Source: Sphingobacteriaceae bacterium (lineage in GTDB: Bacteria > Bacteroidota > Bacteroidia > B-17B0 > Aurantibacillaceae). From it: a DNA stretch of 64,000 bases. A program made the position numbers and the translations under genes. The notes beneath the pieces were generated by a model. It did not search any database. It was not told where the DNA came from and saw only the letters and a list, made by a program, of their open reading frames with translations. How positions within the stretch are numbered: the stretch's first letter is position 1; each line of letters starts with the position of its first letter. The stretch spans positions 310,001 through 374,000 of the forward strand of contig JADJLA010000003.1 of assembly GCA_016705695.1 (NCBI GenBank). The letters are read 5' to 3'. This document shows positions 1 through 9,808 of the stretch, in pieces.

Positions 1-162
1 ATGCTCTGCAAATTCAACCGAAAAGCCATGAAATGGGCTTTTATGCATGCCTGTAATGAAACCCTCAACCACTTTTTTGGCTATTAATTCCAGATTTTTA
101 AAGGGTTCCAGCTGGTTTTGATTTATTGGCATAGGGTTGTTAATTTCTTGATATTCAAGCAT
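1..162 (-). CDS. DUF58 domain-containing protein, N-terminal fragment
   Basis: The minus strand encodes the first 54 residues of a protein that runs off the left edge of the window. The segment VVEGFITGMHKSPFHGFSVE is the well-conserved start of the DUF58 family, which in Bacteroidota usually lies beside a MoxR ATPase and VWA-domain proteins. I chose the ATG at 160-162; an in-frame ATG at 130-132 (MPINQNQLEPF) is equally possible. It diverges from the surface operon starting at 283. The molecular role of DUF58 proteins is poorly defined. Family assignment is firm from the motif, but only the N-terminus is visible. Confidence 0.8.
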   Translation of the reverse strand, partial: MLEYQEINNPMPINQNQLEPFKNLELIAKKVVEGFITGMHKSPFHGFSVEFAEH

Positions 163-184
163 AAATATAAGCTTGTTATTTTGT

Positions 185-192
185 TAAATTTG
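185..192 (+). promoter_or_regulatory. Possible -7 promoter box for the 283-12944 operon
   Basis: TAAATTTG matches the Bacteroidota -7 consensus TAnnTTTG exactly and lies about 90 bases upstream of the first gene. No TTG is seen at the usual 17-20 base spacing upstream, so the call is tentative. Confidence 0.3.
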
Positions 193-282
193 CCCAATTG
201 GTCGATATTTTTGATATATTCGTACAATTAACATTATTTAAAATAGTGCCGAATTTGCTTTCGGTTTTGCATTAAAAAACAA

Positions 283-3200
283 ATGAATATGCGGTATTTT
301 TACCTTTTACTTTTAAGTTGCCTTTCTCTTTTCAAACTGGATGCTCAGATCGATACTAGTTTCTGGTTTGTTGCACCCAAAGTGCCGGCTGTTATTGGAA
401 CTAGTTCTATTGGACTTCAGATCGGTTCTTATACCCAAGCGGTTACCGTTAGGGTAAGACAGCCCGCCAACGCAGGTGGTGTGAACCTGGTGTTTAACTT
501 AGCTGCGAATACATCCACTGTGGTTAATTTAACTCCATCTTTAGCAGCGGTTATGAGTGTTTTAGCTAATGCCGCGGATACTAAGGGATTGTACATAAGC
601 TCTACCGGTTCAGTTTCAGCCAATTTTATTATGGAGTCGGCTGTAAGCAAGGAAAATATAAGTATTAAGGGAAGAAATGGAATTGGAGATGATTTTTTCG
701 CACCATTCACGAGTTCAATAAACACACTTTACAATGGATTAGCAGGTAATTCTGCGTTCGATATTGTTGCAACAGAACCTGGGTTAACTACTTTGTTGAT
801 TACCCCTAAAGGAAACCTTATTGGCCCAAGACCAAAAAACAATACGTTCATTACTACATTAAATCAAGGAGAAACTTTTTCATGTCAAGAAGATCTTTTC
901 ACCAGAAATCCGGTTTCATCTGTTACACGCGATTTTGATGGCGATGGATTTTTAGATATAGCTATGGTGGATCAGAAATTCAACTCTGTAATGATGTTGA
1001 AAGGAAATGGAACCGGAGCTTTTACAGAGAATGGAGTTCATATTGTTGGATCAACACCAACACACATCATAGCTGCAGACGTAAACAACGATTCAAATCT
1101 TGACCTTATTGTAACTAATAGTGGCTCTGATAATGTGGCTATTCTCATTGGTAATGGCGCTGGATCATTTGCGCCGGCAACATTTTTTAGTACGGGAGGT
1201 GGGCAAGCGCCTACATCAGTTGCCTGTGATGACATCAACAATGATGGAAATAGGGATATTGTAATAACTCATAGTCTTTCATCAGGTTTTGCGTTAATGC
1301 ACGGAAATGGTGCGGGATCTTTTACCTTCAACAGTACGTATGCAACCCCAATAGTACCTATAGATATTAAGATATCTGACTTTACAAATGATGGTAACAA
1401 GGATGTTGTAATTACAAATCATAACTCCAATAGCATTTCCGTATTTTTGGGCGTTGCTACCGGTACATTCAATCCGGCTCCAACCAATTACGCATGTGCA
1501 ACAAATCCATACCGATTAGAAGTTGTGGATCTTAACGCTGATGGGTTTGAAGATGTTGTTGTTACAAACAGAGGCTCAGCTAACGTTCGTGTATTTTTAA
1601 GTAATGCTGTTGGAACTTTCACGGGAATTACGGCATATGCTGTTGGAACTAATCCTGAATCAGTGGTTACGGCTTTAGTAGATGGCGACGCTTTTCTTGA
1701 TCTAGTTGTTTCAAATGCAGGTTCAAATAATGTTTCTGTTCTTTTTGGAGCTGCCGCAGGTGCTTTTGGCGCCGCATTCAGTGGTAACGCTGTTGGAACA
1801 ACGCCTCGTTATGTTGTAGCCGGAAATTTTAATGGAGATGCTTTCGTTGATTTTTGTACGCCTAATTTTAATTCAAATAACTATTCAATTTTAACCGGAA
1901 ATGGCACAAACGCTTTTGCCCCAATAAATACAGTTTTACTCGGTACTGTAAATTATCCAGCAACAGAATTATCAGGTTCGATTATTTCATCCGATAAAAA
2001 AATTGCAGTTTCTGTTTCTGGAGCACTTGGTGGAGCATCGGTTTGCCCAAGTTATTATGCCGATCAAATAACGCCAACTACTAGGATTGGAATGCATTAT
2101 GTGATCCATAGAACCGGAACGCAACATGATCAGGCTTATATTCTTGCTCCACAAAACTCAACAAGTTTATCTATCACTTCTGCAACCACAACAAATTGGT
2201 TGATCAACAGTGGTGAAACATTTAAAGTGAATACCGCTGGAAATGCTCTCACCTATATTCAAACTGATAAGCCTGTTTATGTATTTAACGTTGGAGGCAG
2301 AGGTTGCAAATTAGCAGCAGCTCAAATTGCGCCTGCATATTGCGCGGGTTCTTACACTGCCAGTTTCGAAAGAGAAAGCTCTGATTCATTATTCCTTGAT
2401 ATCTATGTGAGAAGTGCAGCCATTGGTACATTTACATTGGATATCAACGCTGTGCCTACAGCAATTGCCGCGGGTAACTTTACGGTTGTTCCCGGAACTG
2501 CAGGTAATCTTTTTGGAGCTCGCATCTATTTCAGTACTGCTACCATCCCTCAAGGAGCGTATTGTATCTTAAGAAATAATATTGACCTTTTTGGTTTCTC
2601 TGTTGTAAATGGAAGTAGCACTAGCGGTAGTCATATGTCGCAACATTCTAGTTTCAACTCTCAAACATTTGTTCAAGCTAATCCCGTTCCAACAGCAACA
2701 ATTTGTTCTAATACAACATTTACTTTGCAAGGTGTAATTGGTGGCGGACCAAATACCGGAGTTTGGACCAGTAATGGTTACGGAACGTTTTCGGGCGGCC
2801 CAAATCAAATCGCAAATAATGTTTACACCCCTAACTTATTAGATACCTCTTTGGTGCCGGTTCCAACACCAACCCCATGGACAGGTGGTCTTGTGATATT
2901 TAATTTGACTTCAACAGGAATTTGTCCTAATCTTTCGAGTACTGTTGCTGTTAGAGTTTTACAAGGACCAATAGTAAACGCTGGAACAGATCAGATCAAG
3001 TGTACAAATAATACCGCCACCATTCAATTGAGCGGATCAATTCTAGGTGCTTCTAGTCAGGGTACATGGTCTCCTGTTGCTCCTGCAAGTGGAACAGTAG
3101 TAAATAACTCTTCCTTAACAACAATTTACAATACTGCATTACCTGGTGATACAGCGTTACCTTACATTAAAATTTTATTAACGAGTATCAATAATGGAAT

Positions 3201-4836
3201 TTGTGCTGCTGAAAGAGATACCATAAAGATAATCTTACAAAAAGCACCAATTGTTGATGCTGCGCCAACTTCGAGTTTGGTAAGATGTAGCAACAACTCT
3301 ACGGTTTATTTGAGTGGATATATTAGCAATAGCATTCCTTCCGGTATTTGGACCACAAATGGTAGTGGTATATTTATTCCAAATAATATTTCGTTAATTA
3401 ATAATTACGTTCCTAGTTTTTCTGACTTGAGCAGTGGCCCAATAAAACTGAAACTCACCACTCCTCCAAGCGCATTATGTAAAACTGTTTCCGATAGCGT
3501 TCTTGTGTATTTCACACAGCCTGCAACGTTAACTCTAGGCCCTGATTTAAATAGCTGTAAAAACAACCCTATCATTCCATTGAATGCGATTATAACCGGA
3601 ACTACATCAAATAGTGTAATTTGGAGTGGTGGCGGTGGAAGTTTTGTTCCGTCGAATACTACTGTGCCAACAACAAGTTATATAGCTACACCAACGGAAA
3701 CTACAAATGGTTTTGTTATTCTAACTGCATCAACAACCGCAAATGGAATTTGTTTTGGAGTAACCAAGCAAATACGAATTGATTTTAGAGATAAACCTTC
3801 TGCAAACTTTATTACAAATACTGTTTGTTTGAATCAGACTACTCAATTCAGTGATCAATCAATTAATCCATCAGGTATTGGATCGTTGAGCGGATGGCAA
3901 TGGGATTTCGGCAATGGCCAAAACTCTAACAATATAAACCCGGCCTTAAGCTATACCGCTCCCGGAACTTATACTGTTATGCTTGTAGTTAATAATACGT
4001 TTGGTTGTTATGATACGATAAGAAAACCAACTACTGTTTTCCCTCTACCTAATATAAAGTGGGGATATACTAGATTGTGTACCGGTTCCGCGCAAAACAT
4101 TTGCTTCTCGGATAGTTCAACTATTTTGCCTCCTTCAACAATTCCTGTCACCAATCATTACTGGGATTTTGGTGGCGTTGGCTTTAGTGTTACAAAAGAT
4201 ACATGCTTTATTTTTCCAACAGATGGAAAATACTCTATAACACACCAGATCATTTCATCTAACGGATGTTTGAGTACATTGGTGCAAACGATTAATATCA
4301 CGCCTAAACCTGACGCAAAATTTACTTTCTTCAACTCCGGGCAATTATCTTTAGGAACAAACGTGAACTTTGTTGACTCCTCTAAGTATTCTGTGGGTTG
4401 GTCATGGAATTTTGGTAATGGCTCAACAAGTATTTTGCAAAATCCATCATCGATCTATACAACTAATGGGACTTATACTGTAACTCAGGTTGTAACCGAT
4501 CAGTTTGGTTGTTCCGACACATACAGTTTAGAGATTCGTATAAATAATGTAGTAAATGATATTACTCAGCTTATCCCAAATGTTATTTCTCCAAATGGTG
4601 ATGGTAAAAATGATTATTGGCGATTGGATTTTATCGATGTCTTTTATAAAACTGCGGAAATAGAAATATTTAATAGATGGGGCGAATCTATTTTTAGATC
4701 AACAGGATACTCAAATGCTTGGGATGGGACATACAGAGGTGATGCATTGCCGGTTGGCGCATACTATTATACAATAGATCTGAAAGACCCTGATAAGCCA
4801 GGGATCATTAAGGGAAATATAACATTATTAAAATAA
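283..4836 (+). CDS. T9SS type B cargo protein: IgGFc-binding-like module with nested VCBS propeller, PKD domains, gliding-motility C-terminal domain
   Basis: A 1517-residue secreted surface protein. Residues 1-22 are a signal peptide ending LDAQ. An IgGFc-binding-like N-terminal module follows (IDTSFWFVAPKV) and is interrupted at about residues 204-557 by seven VCBS/FG-GAP repeats with DxDGDGxxD calcium-type loops (DFDGDGFLD, DVNNDSNLD and others). The module then resumes (LSGSIISSDKKIAV). Cys-containing Ig-like repeats follow, then three PKD-type segments near residues 1205, 1293 and 1373 (WQWDFGNG, HYWDFGG, WSWNFGNG). The C-terminus (about 1431-1517) carries SPNGDGKNDYW and IFNRWGE, the type B T9SS sorting domain. 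It is the first gene of an operon and a PorP paralogue follows. Likely an adhesin or surface filament; the ligand is unknown. Confidence 0.9.
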   Translation: MNMRYFYLLLLSCLSLFKLDAQIDTSFWFVAPKVPAVIGTSSIGLQIGSYTQAVTVRVRQPANAGGVNLVFNLAANTSTVVNLTPSLAAVMSVLANAADTKGLYISSTGSVSANFIMESAVSKENISIKGRNGIGDDFFAPFTSSINTLYNGLAGNSAFDIVATEPGLTTLLITPKGNLIGPRPKNNTFITTLNQGETFSCQEDLFTRNPVSSVTRDFDGDGFLDIAMVDQKFNSVMMLKGNGTGAFTENGVHIVGSTPTHIIAADVNNDSNLDLIVTNSGSDNVAILIGNGAGSFAPATFFSTGGGQAPTSVACDDINNDGNRDIVITHSLSSGFALMHGNGAGSFTFNSTYATPIVPIDIKISDFTNDGNKDVVITNHNSNSISVFLGVATGTFNPAPTNYACATNPYRLEVVDLNADGFEDVVVTNRGSANVRVFLSNAVGTFTGITAYAVGTNPESVVTALVDGDAFLDLVVSNAGSNNVSVLFGAAAGAFGAAFSGNAVGTTPRYVVAGNFNGDAFVDFCTPNFNSNNYSILTGNGTNAFAPINTVLLGTVNYPATELSGSIISSDKKIAVSVSGALGGASVCPSYYADQITPTTRIGMHYVIHRTGTQHDQAYILAPQNSTSLSITSATTTNWLINSGETFKVNTAGNALTYIQTDKPVYVFNVGGRGCKLAAAQIAPAYCAGSYTASFERESSDSLFLDIYVRSAAIGTFTLDINAVPTAIAAGNFTVVPGTAGNLFGARIYFSTATIPQGAYCILRNNIDLFGFSVVNGSSTSGSHMSQHSSFNSQTFVQANPVPTATICSNTTFTLQGVIGGGPNTGVWTSNGYGTFSGGPNQIANNVYTPNLLDTSLVPVPTPTPWTGGLVIFNLTSTGICPNLSSTVAVRVLQGPIVNAGTDQIKCTNNTATIQLSGSILGASSQGTWSPVAPASGTVVNNSSLTTIYNTALPGDTALPYIKILLTSINNGICAAERDTIKIILQKAPIVDAAPTSSLVRCSNNSTVYLSGYISNSIPSGIWTTNGSGIFIPNNISLINNYVPSFSDLSSGPIKLKLTTPPSALCKTVSDSVLVYFTQPATLTLGPDLNSCKNNPIIPLNAIITGTTSNSVIWSGGGGSFVPSNTTVPTTSYIATPTETTNGFVILTASTTANGICFGVTKQIRIDFRDKPSANFITNTVCLNQTTQFSDQSINPSGIGSLSGWQWDFGNGQNSNNINPALSYTAPGTYTVMLVVNNTFGCYDTIRKPTTVFPLPNIKWGYTRLCTGSAQNICFSDSSTILPPSTIPVTNHYWDFGGVGFSVTKDTCFIFPTDGKYSITHQIISSNGCLSTLVQTINITPKPDAKFTFFNSGQLSLGTNVNFVDSSKYSVGWSWNFGNGSTSILQNPSSIYTTNGTYTVTQVVTDQFGCSDTYSLEIRINNVVNDITQLIPNVISPNGDGKNDYWRLDFIDVFYKTAEIEIFNRWGESIFRSTGYSNAWDGTYRGDALPVGAYYYTIDLKDPDKPGIIKGNITLLK

Positions 4837-4860
4837 GTGTTTAGAGAAAAAATTAATAAT

Positions 4861-5925
4861 ATGTCTAGGATCAAAACAATAGAACTAAAACTCAGTAAGC
4901 AAATATTTGCCCTGATGTGCTTTGTATTTGCGTTTGTTGCAACTGAAACAAAAGCGCAACAACAAAGTCAATTCACAAACATCTTACTAAATCAGTATTT
5001 GTACAACCCCGCTTTTGCAGGAACTTTTAAAGGAATGCAATTCAATGCAGGTTCGCGTTTACAATGGACAGGTTTTGATGGAGCACCTCGAACTTATATG
5101 GCTTCTGGTTATGGAACATTTAAAAAGCATGCCAATATGGCCGTTGGTGGAATGGTTCTAAATGATCAAATGGGTTTATTAAATCGTACCTCTATTTATG
5201 GGTCTTATAGTTATCATTTAAAATTGAACGATCACTGGAAAATGGGCTTTGGAATGTCGCTTGGTTTTGTTCAGTATAACGTTAAGGTATACAATGCGAA
5301 TCCTTATGATAAAGATGACAATTTTTTAGCATCTAGTATTTTAAATGCTAACGCGTTTGATGCGAACGGGGGATTTTTATTGTATCACAAAAAATTCTTT
5401 TTTGGATTGAGTGGGCAACAGTTACCTAGCGGAAAGATTCGTTGGGATAACACCATTGGCCGTTTAACGCCTCATGTGTATATTTATTCCGGTTTTAATC
5501 AAGTGCTTGATAAAAAGAAAAAGGAATACGTTCTTCAACCTTCCATTTTAATGAGATTCAATTCTCCTAATCCATTTGAAATAGAGTATAATGTTAAGTG
5601 CACATACAAATCAATGCTTTGGGCGGGTATTAGTTTTAGACATGCTAAAACAGTAAGTTCTATTGCAAAACAATGGCAAAACAACTCACTTTGTGCAATG
5701 CTTGGTGTTACTGTAAGTAAGCAGTTTACGTTAGGATACAGCTTTGATATAGCAATGAATAATTTACGTAAGTATAATAATGGTTCTCATGAGGTGATCC
5801 TTTCATATACATTGCTTAGTAAAAAAGGTGTTGTTAAGGATAAGGTTCAGGCAGCCGATGAAGATGAATTAAATACTATAGATAATAGTATGAAAACAAA
5901 TATTAAAAGTCAGAAGAAGAAATAA
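4861..5925 (+). CDS. PorP/SprF family type IX secretion system membrane protein
   Basis: A 354-residue outer-membrane beta-barrel-type protein. The signal peptide (MCFVFAFVATETKAQ) is followed by the family hallmark QFTNILLNQYLYNPAFAG and the GSRLQWTGFDGAP motif, which identify PorP/SprF. SprF is known to be needed for export of the SprB adhesin in Flavobacterium, so this copy probably serves the upstream cargo. I chose the ATG at 4861; an in-frame GTG at 4837 directly abuts the preceding stop but would only add eight residues before a good signal peptide. The stop codon overlaps the next start by one base (TAATG), implying translational coupling. Family confident; cargo pairing inferred. Confidence 0.9.
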   Translation: MSRIKTIELKLSKQIFALMCFVFAFVATETKAQQQSQFTNILLNQYLYNPAFAGTFKGMQFNAGSRLQWTGFDGAPRTYMASGYGTFKKHANMAVGGMVLNDQMGLLNRTSIYGSYSYHLKLNDHWKMGFGMSLGFVQYNVKVYNANPYDKDDNFLASSILNANAFDANGGFLLYHKKFFFGLSGQQLPSGKIRWDNTIGRLTPHVYIYSGFNQVLDKKKKEYVLQPSILMRFNSPNPFEIEYNVKCTYKSMLWAGISFRHAKTVSSIAKQWQNNSLCAMLGVTVSKQFTLGYSFDIAMNNLRKYNNGSHEVILSYTLLSKKGVVKDKVQAADEDELNTIDNSMKTNIKSQKKK

Positions 5926-8900
5926 TGAAAAATAAACTAATCATACTGTTACTTTTAACGCTATTTAAAGTAACGCCGACTTTCGCGCAGATCGACACTG
6001 CCTTTTGGTTCGCTGCACCATGGGTAACTCCAGACCATGCTGCAAGGCATCCGATCAAAGTTCACATTGCAACATTTGCAGCGCCATTTACAACGGTTGA
6101 ATTAAGACAACCTGCAGCAATTGCTCCAAACCAATATGACACAACTATCATCATCCCTGCAAACAGTGTGTTTGACTATACATTTTGGAGAGATGGTGCT
6201 GCAACAAATAGCAATAGAGGTTGGGATTCATTAGAAGTAAGGCCAGCAGATCAGGTTGTACCGTATGGTTTATATTTTTCTTCCACATCTAATATTTCTA
6301 TTGCTTATGACGTGATCACAACAGGAAATAATCCTGAAACGATGTCACTAAAAGGTCAGAATGGTTTGGGTACAGAATTTGTTGTCCCACATCAAAACCA
6401 ATGGCAAAATCAGTTTAGAGGTGATATCGCGAACACGCCCCCTGGTGTATTTCAACCGAAACAACAAATAAATTTAGTAGGAACTAAACCAAATACCGTA
6501 GTGTGGATCACGCCTAAGTGTAATATTATTGGACACCCTGCAAACATTACCTATAGTATTTTACTTGTGAATCCTGGAGATGCTTACACTCTAGAGAACA
6601 CAGTTCAAACTACTTTTGTGCCGGGTAACAATCTTTCTGGTACTATCATTAGTTCAAACAAACCAATTGCAGTTACAACTGCCGATGATTCCGTTAGAAA
6701 TCCGAGTGGTGGATGTCATGACTTGATCGGCGATCAAATAGTTCCCGTTGAAATTGTTGGAAAGGATTATATCTTGAACAAAGGTGCAATGAACGCAGGC
6801 GCATTAGAAGGTGGTTATATTGTTGGAACAGAAAATTTCACTTCTGTACAAATAACAAACGCGCTTAGTGTTGTAACCAACACCATCATCAACAAAGGTC
6901 AAACGTATTTTTATCCTGTTACTACACCAATGTCATATGTGCAGTCAGATAAATCTGTATATTGTTATCAGGCTGATGGAATAGGTTGTGAGGCCGGTTC
7001 TGCTATTTTACCTCCTCTAAGTTGCGCAGGCTCAAGCTTGGTGGCCTTTTCAAGAAATCAACCAAATTTATTTTACTTGAATATATTGTGTAAAAATGGC
7101 GCACAGAATTCTTTTACAATTAATGGGAGTACAACTTTAATCCCTGGAACTGCGTTTACAGTGGTGCCTGGTACAGCTGGACAATATGTAGCTGCACAAG
7201 TTCCTTTGCACTCTACTGCAACCCTTCCTATAGGATCATACACGGTAGGAAACAATACGCCATCACCGCTAAATGATTTTGCACTTGGAATTTTTGACGG
7301 TAGTGCTGGTGGTGGAATGAACTTCTATTATATGTCAAGTTTCTTGCGTCGTACCTTTGTAACAACAGGAAGTATTACCCCTGTGTGTGCTTCTCCAAAC
7401 GCAGTAGCCGTATTAACCGGTACAGTTTCAGGTGGAGCAATAACCGGAGTATGGACAACCTCCGTTGGGACAGGGACTATTGGAAGTGTATATACATCCA
7501 CACTAAACACTGTAACTACAAATTATAGTTTATCTCCAGCAGATCTTCTTCTACCAAGCATTAAATTCTATTTAACGAGTGTAGGTAATTGTGTTCCTAA
7601 AACAGACTCTGTTGTAATGCTCATCAATAAGCCGCCCGGAGTTTCAGGTGCAGTAACCCCAACTTTACAATGTAAAAATAATGTAGTGCCTTTAACTTTA
7701 GCCGGAACATTTTCAAATGCAATTGGAGCTGTTTGGACAGGTGGAAATGGAGGCTCATTTGGCGCGCCCGGTGCTAACACAACTTATACGCCATCCATTG
7801 CTGATCTTGCAGCCGGTGGAGCTACATTGGTATTATCAAGTCAAGGACCTTCAGTTGGTTGTGTAAATGCATCTGCAACATATACCGTTGGATTTGTGGA
7901 TCCACCAACAGTGAGTGTATTAAGTAGTACGATCGCTTGTACCAATAGTCAAAGTGTGGCAATTACCGGAACTGTTAGTGGTAGTAATATAACTTACAGT
8001 TGGTCAACCGGAAATGGACAAGGATTCTTTTCCCCTTCAAACACATCATTAAGCACTTCGTATTTTTTCGGAGGCACTGATCTATTACAATCTTCTATTC
8101 AAATAACATTAACAGTTATCGATAATACAGCATTATGTTCCAATGTGTTTGATAATATGGTTATCAATATTCTACCACAACCAAGCTTAACGCTGGCAAC
8201 TCAGCCTACTGTTTGTGCTAGTGCAGGTGTTATTGCTCTGCAAGGAACAGTAACCGGTGGAGGAGCAGGTGCAATAACTTGGTCAACAACTAATGGTTCA
8301 GGAGCGTTTACTCCGGTTCCGCCAACAGATGCAAATTACCTTATTAGTTTAAACGATACTCTGGCAGGGGTAAATACATTAACTTTTGTTGCTGGTAGTG
8401 TAGGTGGTTTTTGTCCGGCAGTAAGTAACACGATCACAGTAACTATTATTAAACTTCCTTTTATTTCGGTTAATACATCAACATCAGTTTGTCAATTTGC
8501 TGCGATCACTTTAAGTGGATCGGTGAGTGGCTATACAAATGCAGGTTACTGGATCGCAGGCGGAAGTGTTGGAGGTTCTAGTCTTAATCCAGGCATTCCA
8601 TTGAATGGAGGATTCTTTCCTAACAATTCTGCACTTGGAGGAATTTATTATCCTAGTCAATCCGACATTGCTACGGGAAGTGTTGTTATTACATTAAATA
8701 GCGCCAGTGTTACAGGTATTAATTGTCCATCAAATAAATCTTTCACCATCACTTTTGTACCATCACCAAAGGCTGATTTCAGTTTTTCAACTAAACGTTG
8801 CGTAGGCGATCCAATAGGTTTTGTAAATATTTCAAATCCAAATGGAACTAATGTTACCGGTGCAAATTGGAATTTTGGTAATGGATTTACAAGCATTGGA

Positions 8901-9803
8901 AATCCATCCGTTATAACAACATATACCGCTCCAGGTATCTATAATATATCATTTACTGTTCATGGAACAAATACACTCACGCCGCCTACAGCTTGTTCGG
9001 ATACCATAAGCAAGATCATGTCGGTAAACGGTTTACCAAATCCTGATTTCTCAATGGCTAATGCCTGCGTAGGAATTGTGGCGCAACTTACAAATCTCTC
9101 GTTGCCTGCAAATGGAAACTTTACATGGTTCTTTGGCCCAACAGCAACGCCAAGTATATCTTCGGCGCAAACTCCAAGTAATATTACATTCAGTCAAAAT
9201 GGACCAATAAGTGTGGATCTAAAAGAAGTTATTGCAGCCACACAATGTTCGGCAAGTGTTACAAAAGTGGTGAATGTGAATGCACAACCTAATGCAGAGT
9301 TTGGTATGACTAATAATCCAACAGTTGCACAGGAACCTGTTTACTATTCCGATTTCTCAACGCCAACTGGTAGTCTTGTTACTTGGATCTGGAATTTTGG
9401 TGACGAAAGCTCAGCTACAGGTCAGTCAACAACACATAACTATCAAAATGGCGGAATTTATTATGTAACACTAACTGTAATTGATGATCAGGGTTGTACC
9501 GACACTATTACAAAACAAATTGAGGTGAATTTGATACCTCAAGTACCAACCGGGTTTACGCCAAATGGAGATGGGGCTAACGACAAGCTATTTGTAAAAG
9601 GTGGTCCGTTCAATAAAATGAAATTCAGAATCTATAACAACTGGGGTGAGAAGATCTACGAAAGTGAAAATCAATTAGAAGGTTGGGATGGAAAGAAAGA
9701 TGGAAAAGATCAACCGGTAGGTGTTTATGTATGGACATTGGAAGTTGATTTGTATAATAACAGAACCGTACGAAAAAACGGTGATGTTACATTAATGAGA
9801 TAA
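5925..9803 (+). CDS. T9SS type B cargo protein with IgGFc-binding-like N-terminus, Ig-like/PKD repeats and gliding-motility C-terminal domain
   Basis: A 1292-residue protein paralogous to the one at 283 but without the inserted VCBS block. A signal peptide (about 1-22, ending TFAQ) precedes IDTAFWFAAPWV, then an IgGFc-binding-like module reaching about residue 480 (LSGTIISSNKPIAV aligns with the paralogue). Several Cys-bearing Ig-like repeats follow, then PKD segments near residues 980 (NWNFGNG) and 1155 (WIWNFGDE). The type B sorting domain occupies about 1206-1292 (FTPNGDGANDKLF, RIYNNWGEKIYE). It starts within the stop codon of the PorP gene (TAATG) and is followed after five bases by a second PorP gene. 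Probably exported by T9SS and surface-bound; partner unknown. Confidence 0.9.
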   Translation: MKNKLIILLLLTLFKVTPTFAQIDTAFWFAAPWVTPDHAARHPIKVHIATFAAPFTTVELRQPAAIAPNQYDTTIIIPANSVFDYTFWRDGAATNSNRGWDSLEVRPADQVVPYGLYFSSTSNISIAYDVITTGNNPETMSLKGQNGLGTEFVVPHQNQWQNQFRGDIANTPPGVFQPKQQINLVGTKPNTVVWITPKCNIIGHPANITYSILLVNPGDAYTLENTVQTTFVPGNNLSGTIISSNKPIAVTTADDSVRNPSGGCHDLIGDQIVPVEIVGKDYILNKGAMNAGALEGGYIVGTENFTSVQITNALSVVTNTIINKGQTYFYPVTTPMSYVQSDKSVYCYQADGIGCEAGSAILPPLSCAGSSLVAFSRNQPNLFYLNILCKNGAQNSFTINGSTTLIPGTAFTVVPGTAGQYVAAQVPLHSTATLPIGSYTVGNNTPSPLNDFALGIFDGSAGGGMNFYYMSSFLRRTFVTTGSITPVCASPNAVAVLTGTVSGGAITGVWTTSVGTGTIGSVYTSTLNTVTTNYSLSPADLLLPSIKFYLTSVGNCVPKTDSVVMLINKPPGVSGAVTPTLQCKNNVVPLTLAGTFSNAIGAVWTGGNGGSFGAPGANTTYTPSIADLAAGGATLVLSSQGPSVGCVNASATYTVGFVDPPTVSVLSSTIACTNSQSVAITGTVSGSNITYSWSTGNGQGFFSPSNTSLSTSYFFGGTDLLQSSIQITLTVIDNTALCSNVFDNMVINILPQPSLTLATQPTVCASAGVIALQGTVTGGGAGAITWSTTNGSGAFTPVPPTDANYLISLNDTLAGVNTLTFVAGSVGGFCPAVSNTITVTIIKLPFISVNTSTSVCQFAAITLSGSVSGYTNAGYWIAGGSVGGSSLNPGIPLNGGFFPNNSALGGIYYPSQSDIATGSVVITLNSASVTGINCPSNKSFTITFVPSPKADFSFSTKRCVGDPIGFVNISNPNGTNVTGANWNFGNGFTSIGNPSVITTYTAPGIYNISFTVHGTNTLTPPTACSDTISKIMSVNGLPNPDFSMANACVGIVAQLTNLSLPANGNFTWFFGPTATPSISSAQTPSNITFSQNGPISVDLKEVIAATQCSASVTKVVNVNAQPNAEFGMTNNPTVAQEPVYYSDFSTPTGSLVTWIWNFGDESSATGQSTTHNYQNGGIYYVTLTVIDDQGCTDTITKQIEVNLIPQVPTGFTPNGDGANDKLFVKGGPFNKMKFRIYNNWGEKIYESENQLEGWDGKKDGKDQPVGVYVWTLEVDLYNNRTVRKNGDVTLMR

Positions 9804-9808
9804 GAATC

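Noticed and set aside
4837..4860. GTG start for the PorP gene abutting the previous stop
   Set aside because: The ATG at 4861 gives the better-formed N-terminus; the GTG would add eight residues without benefit.
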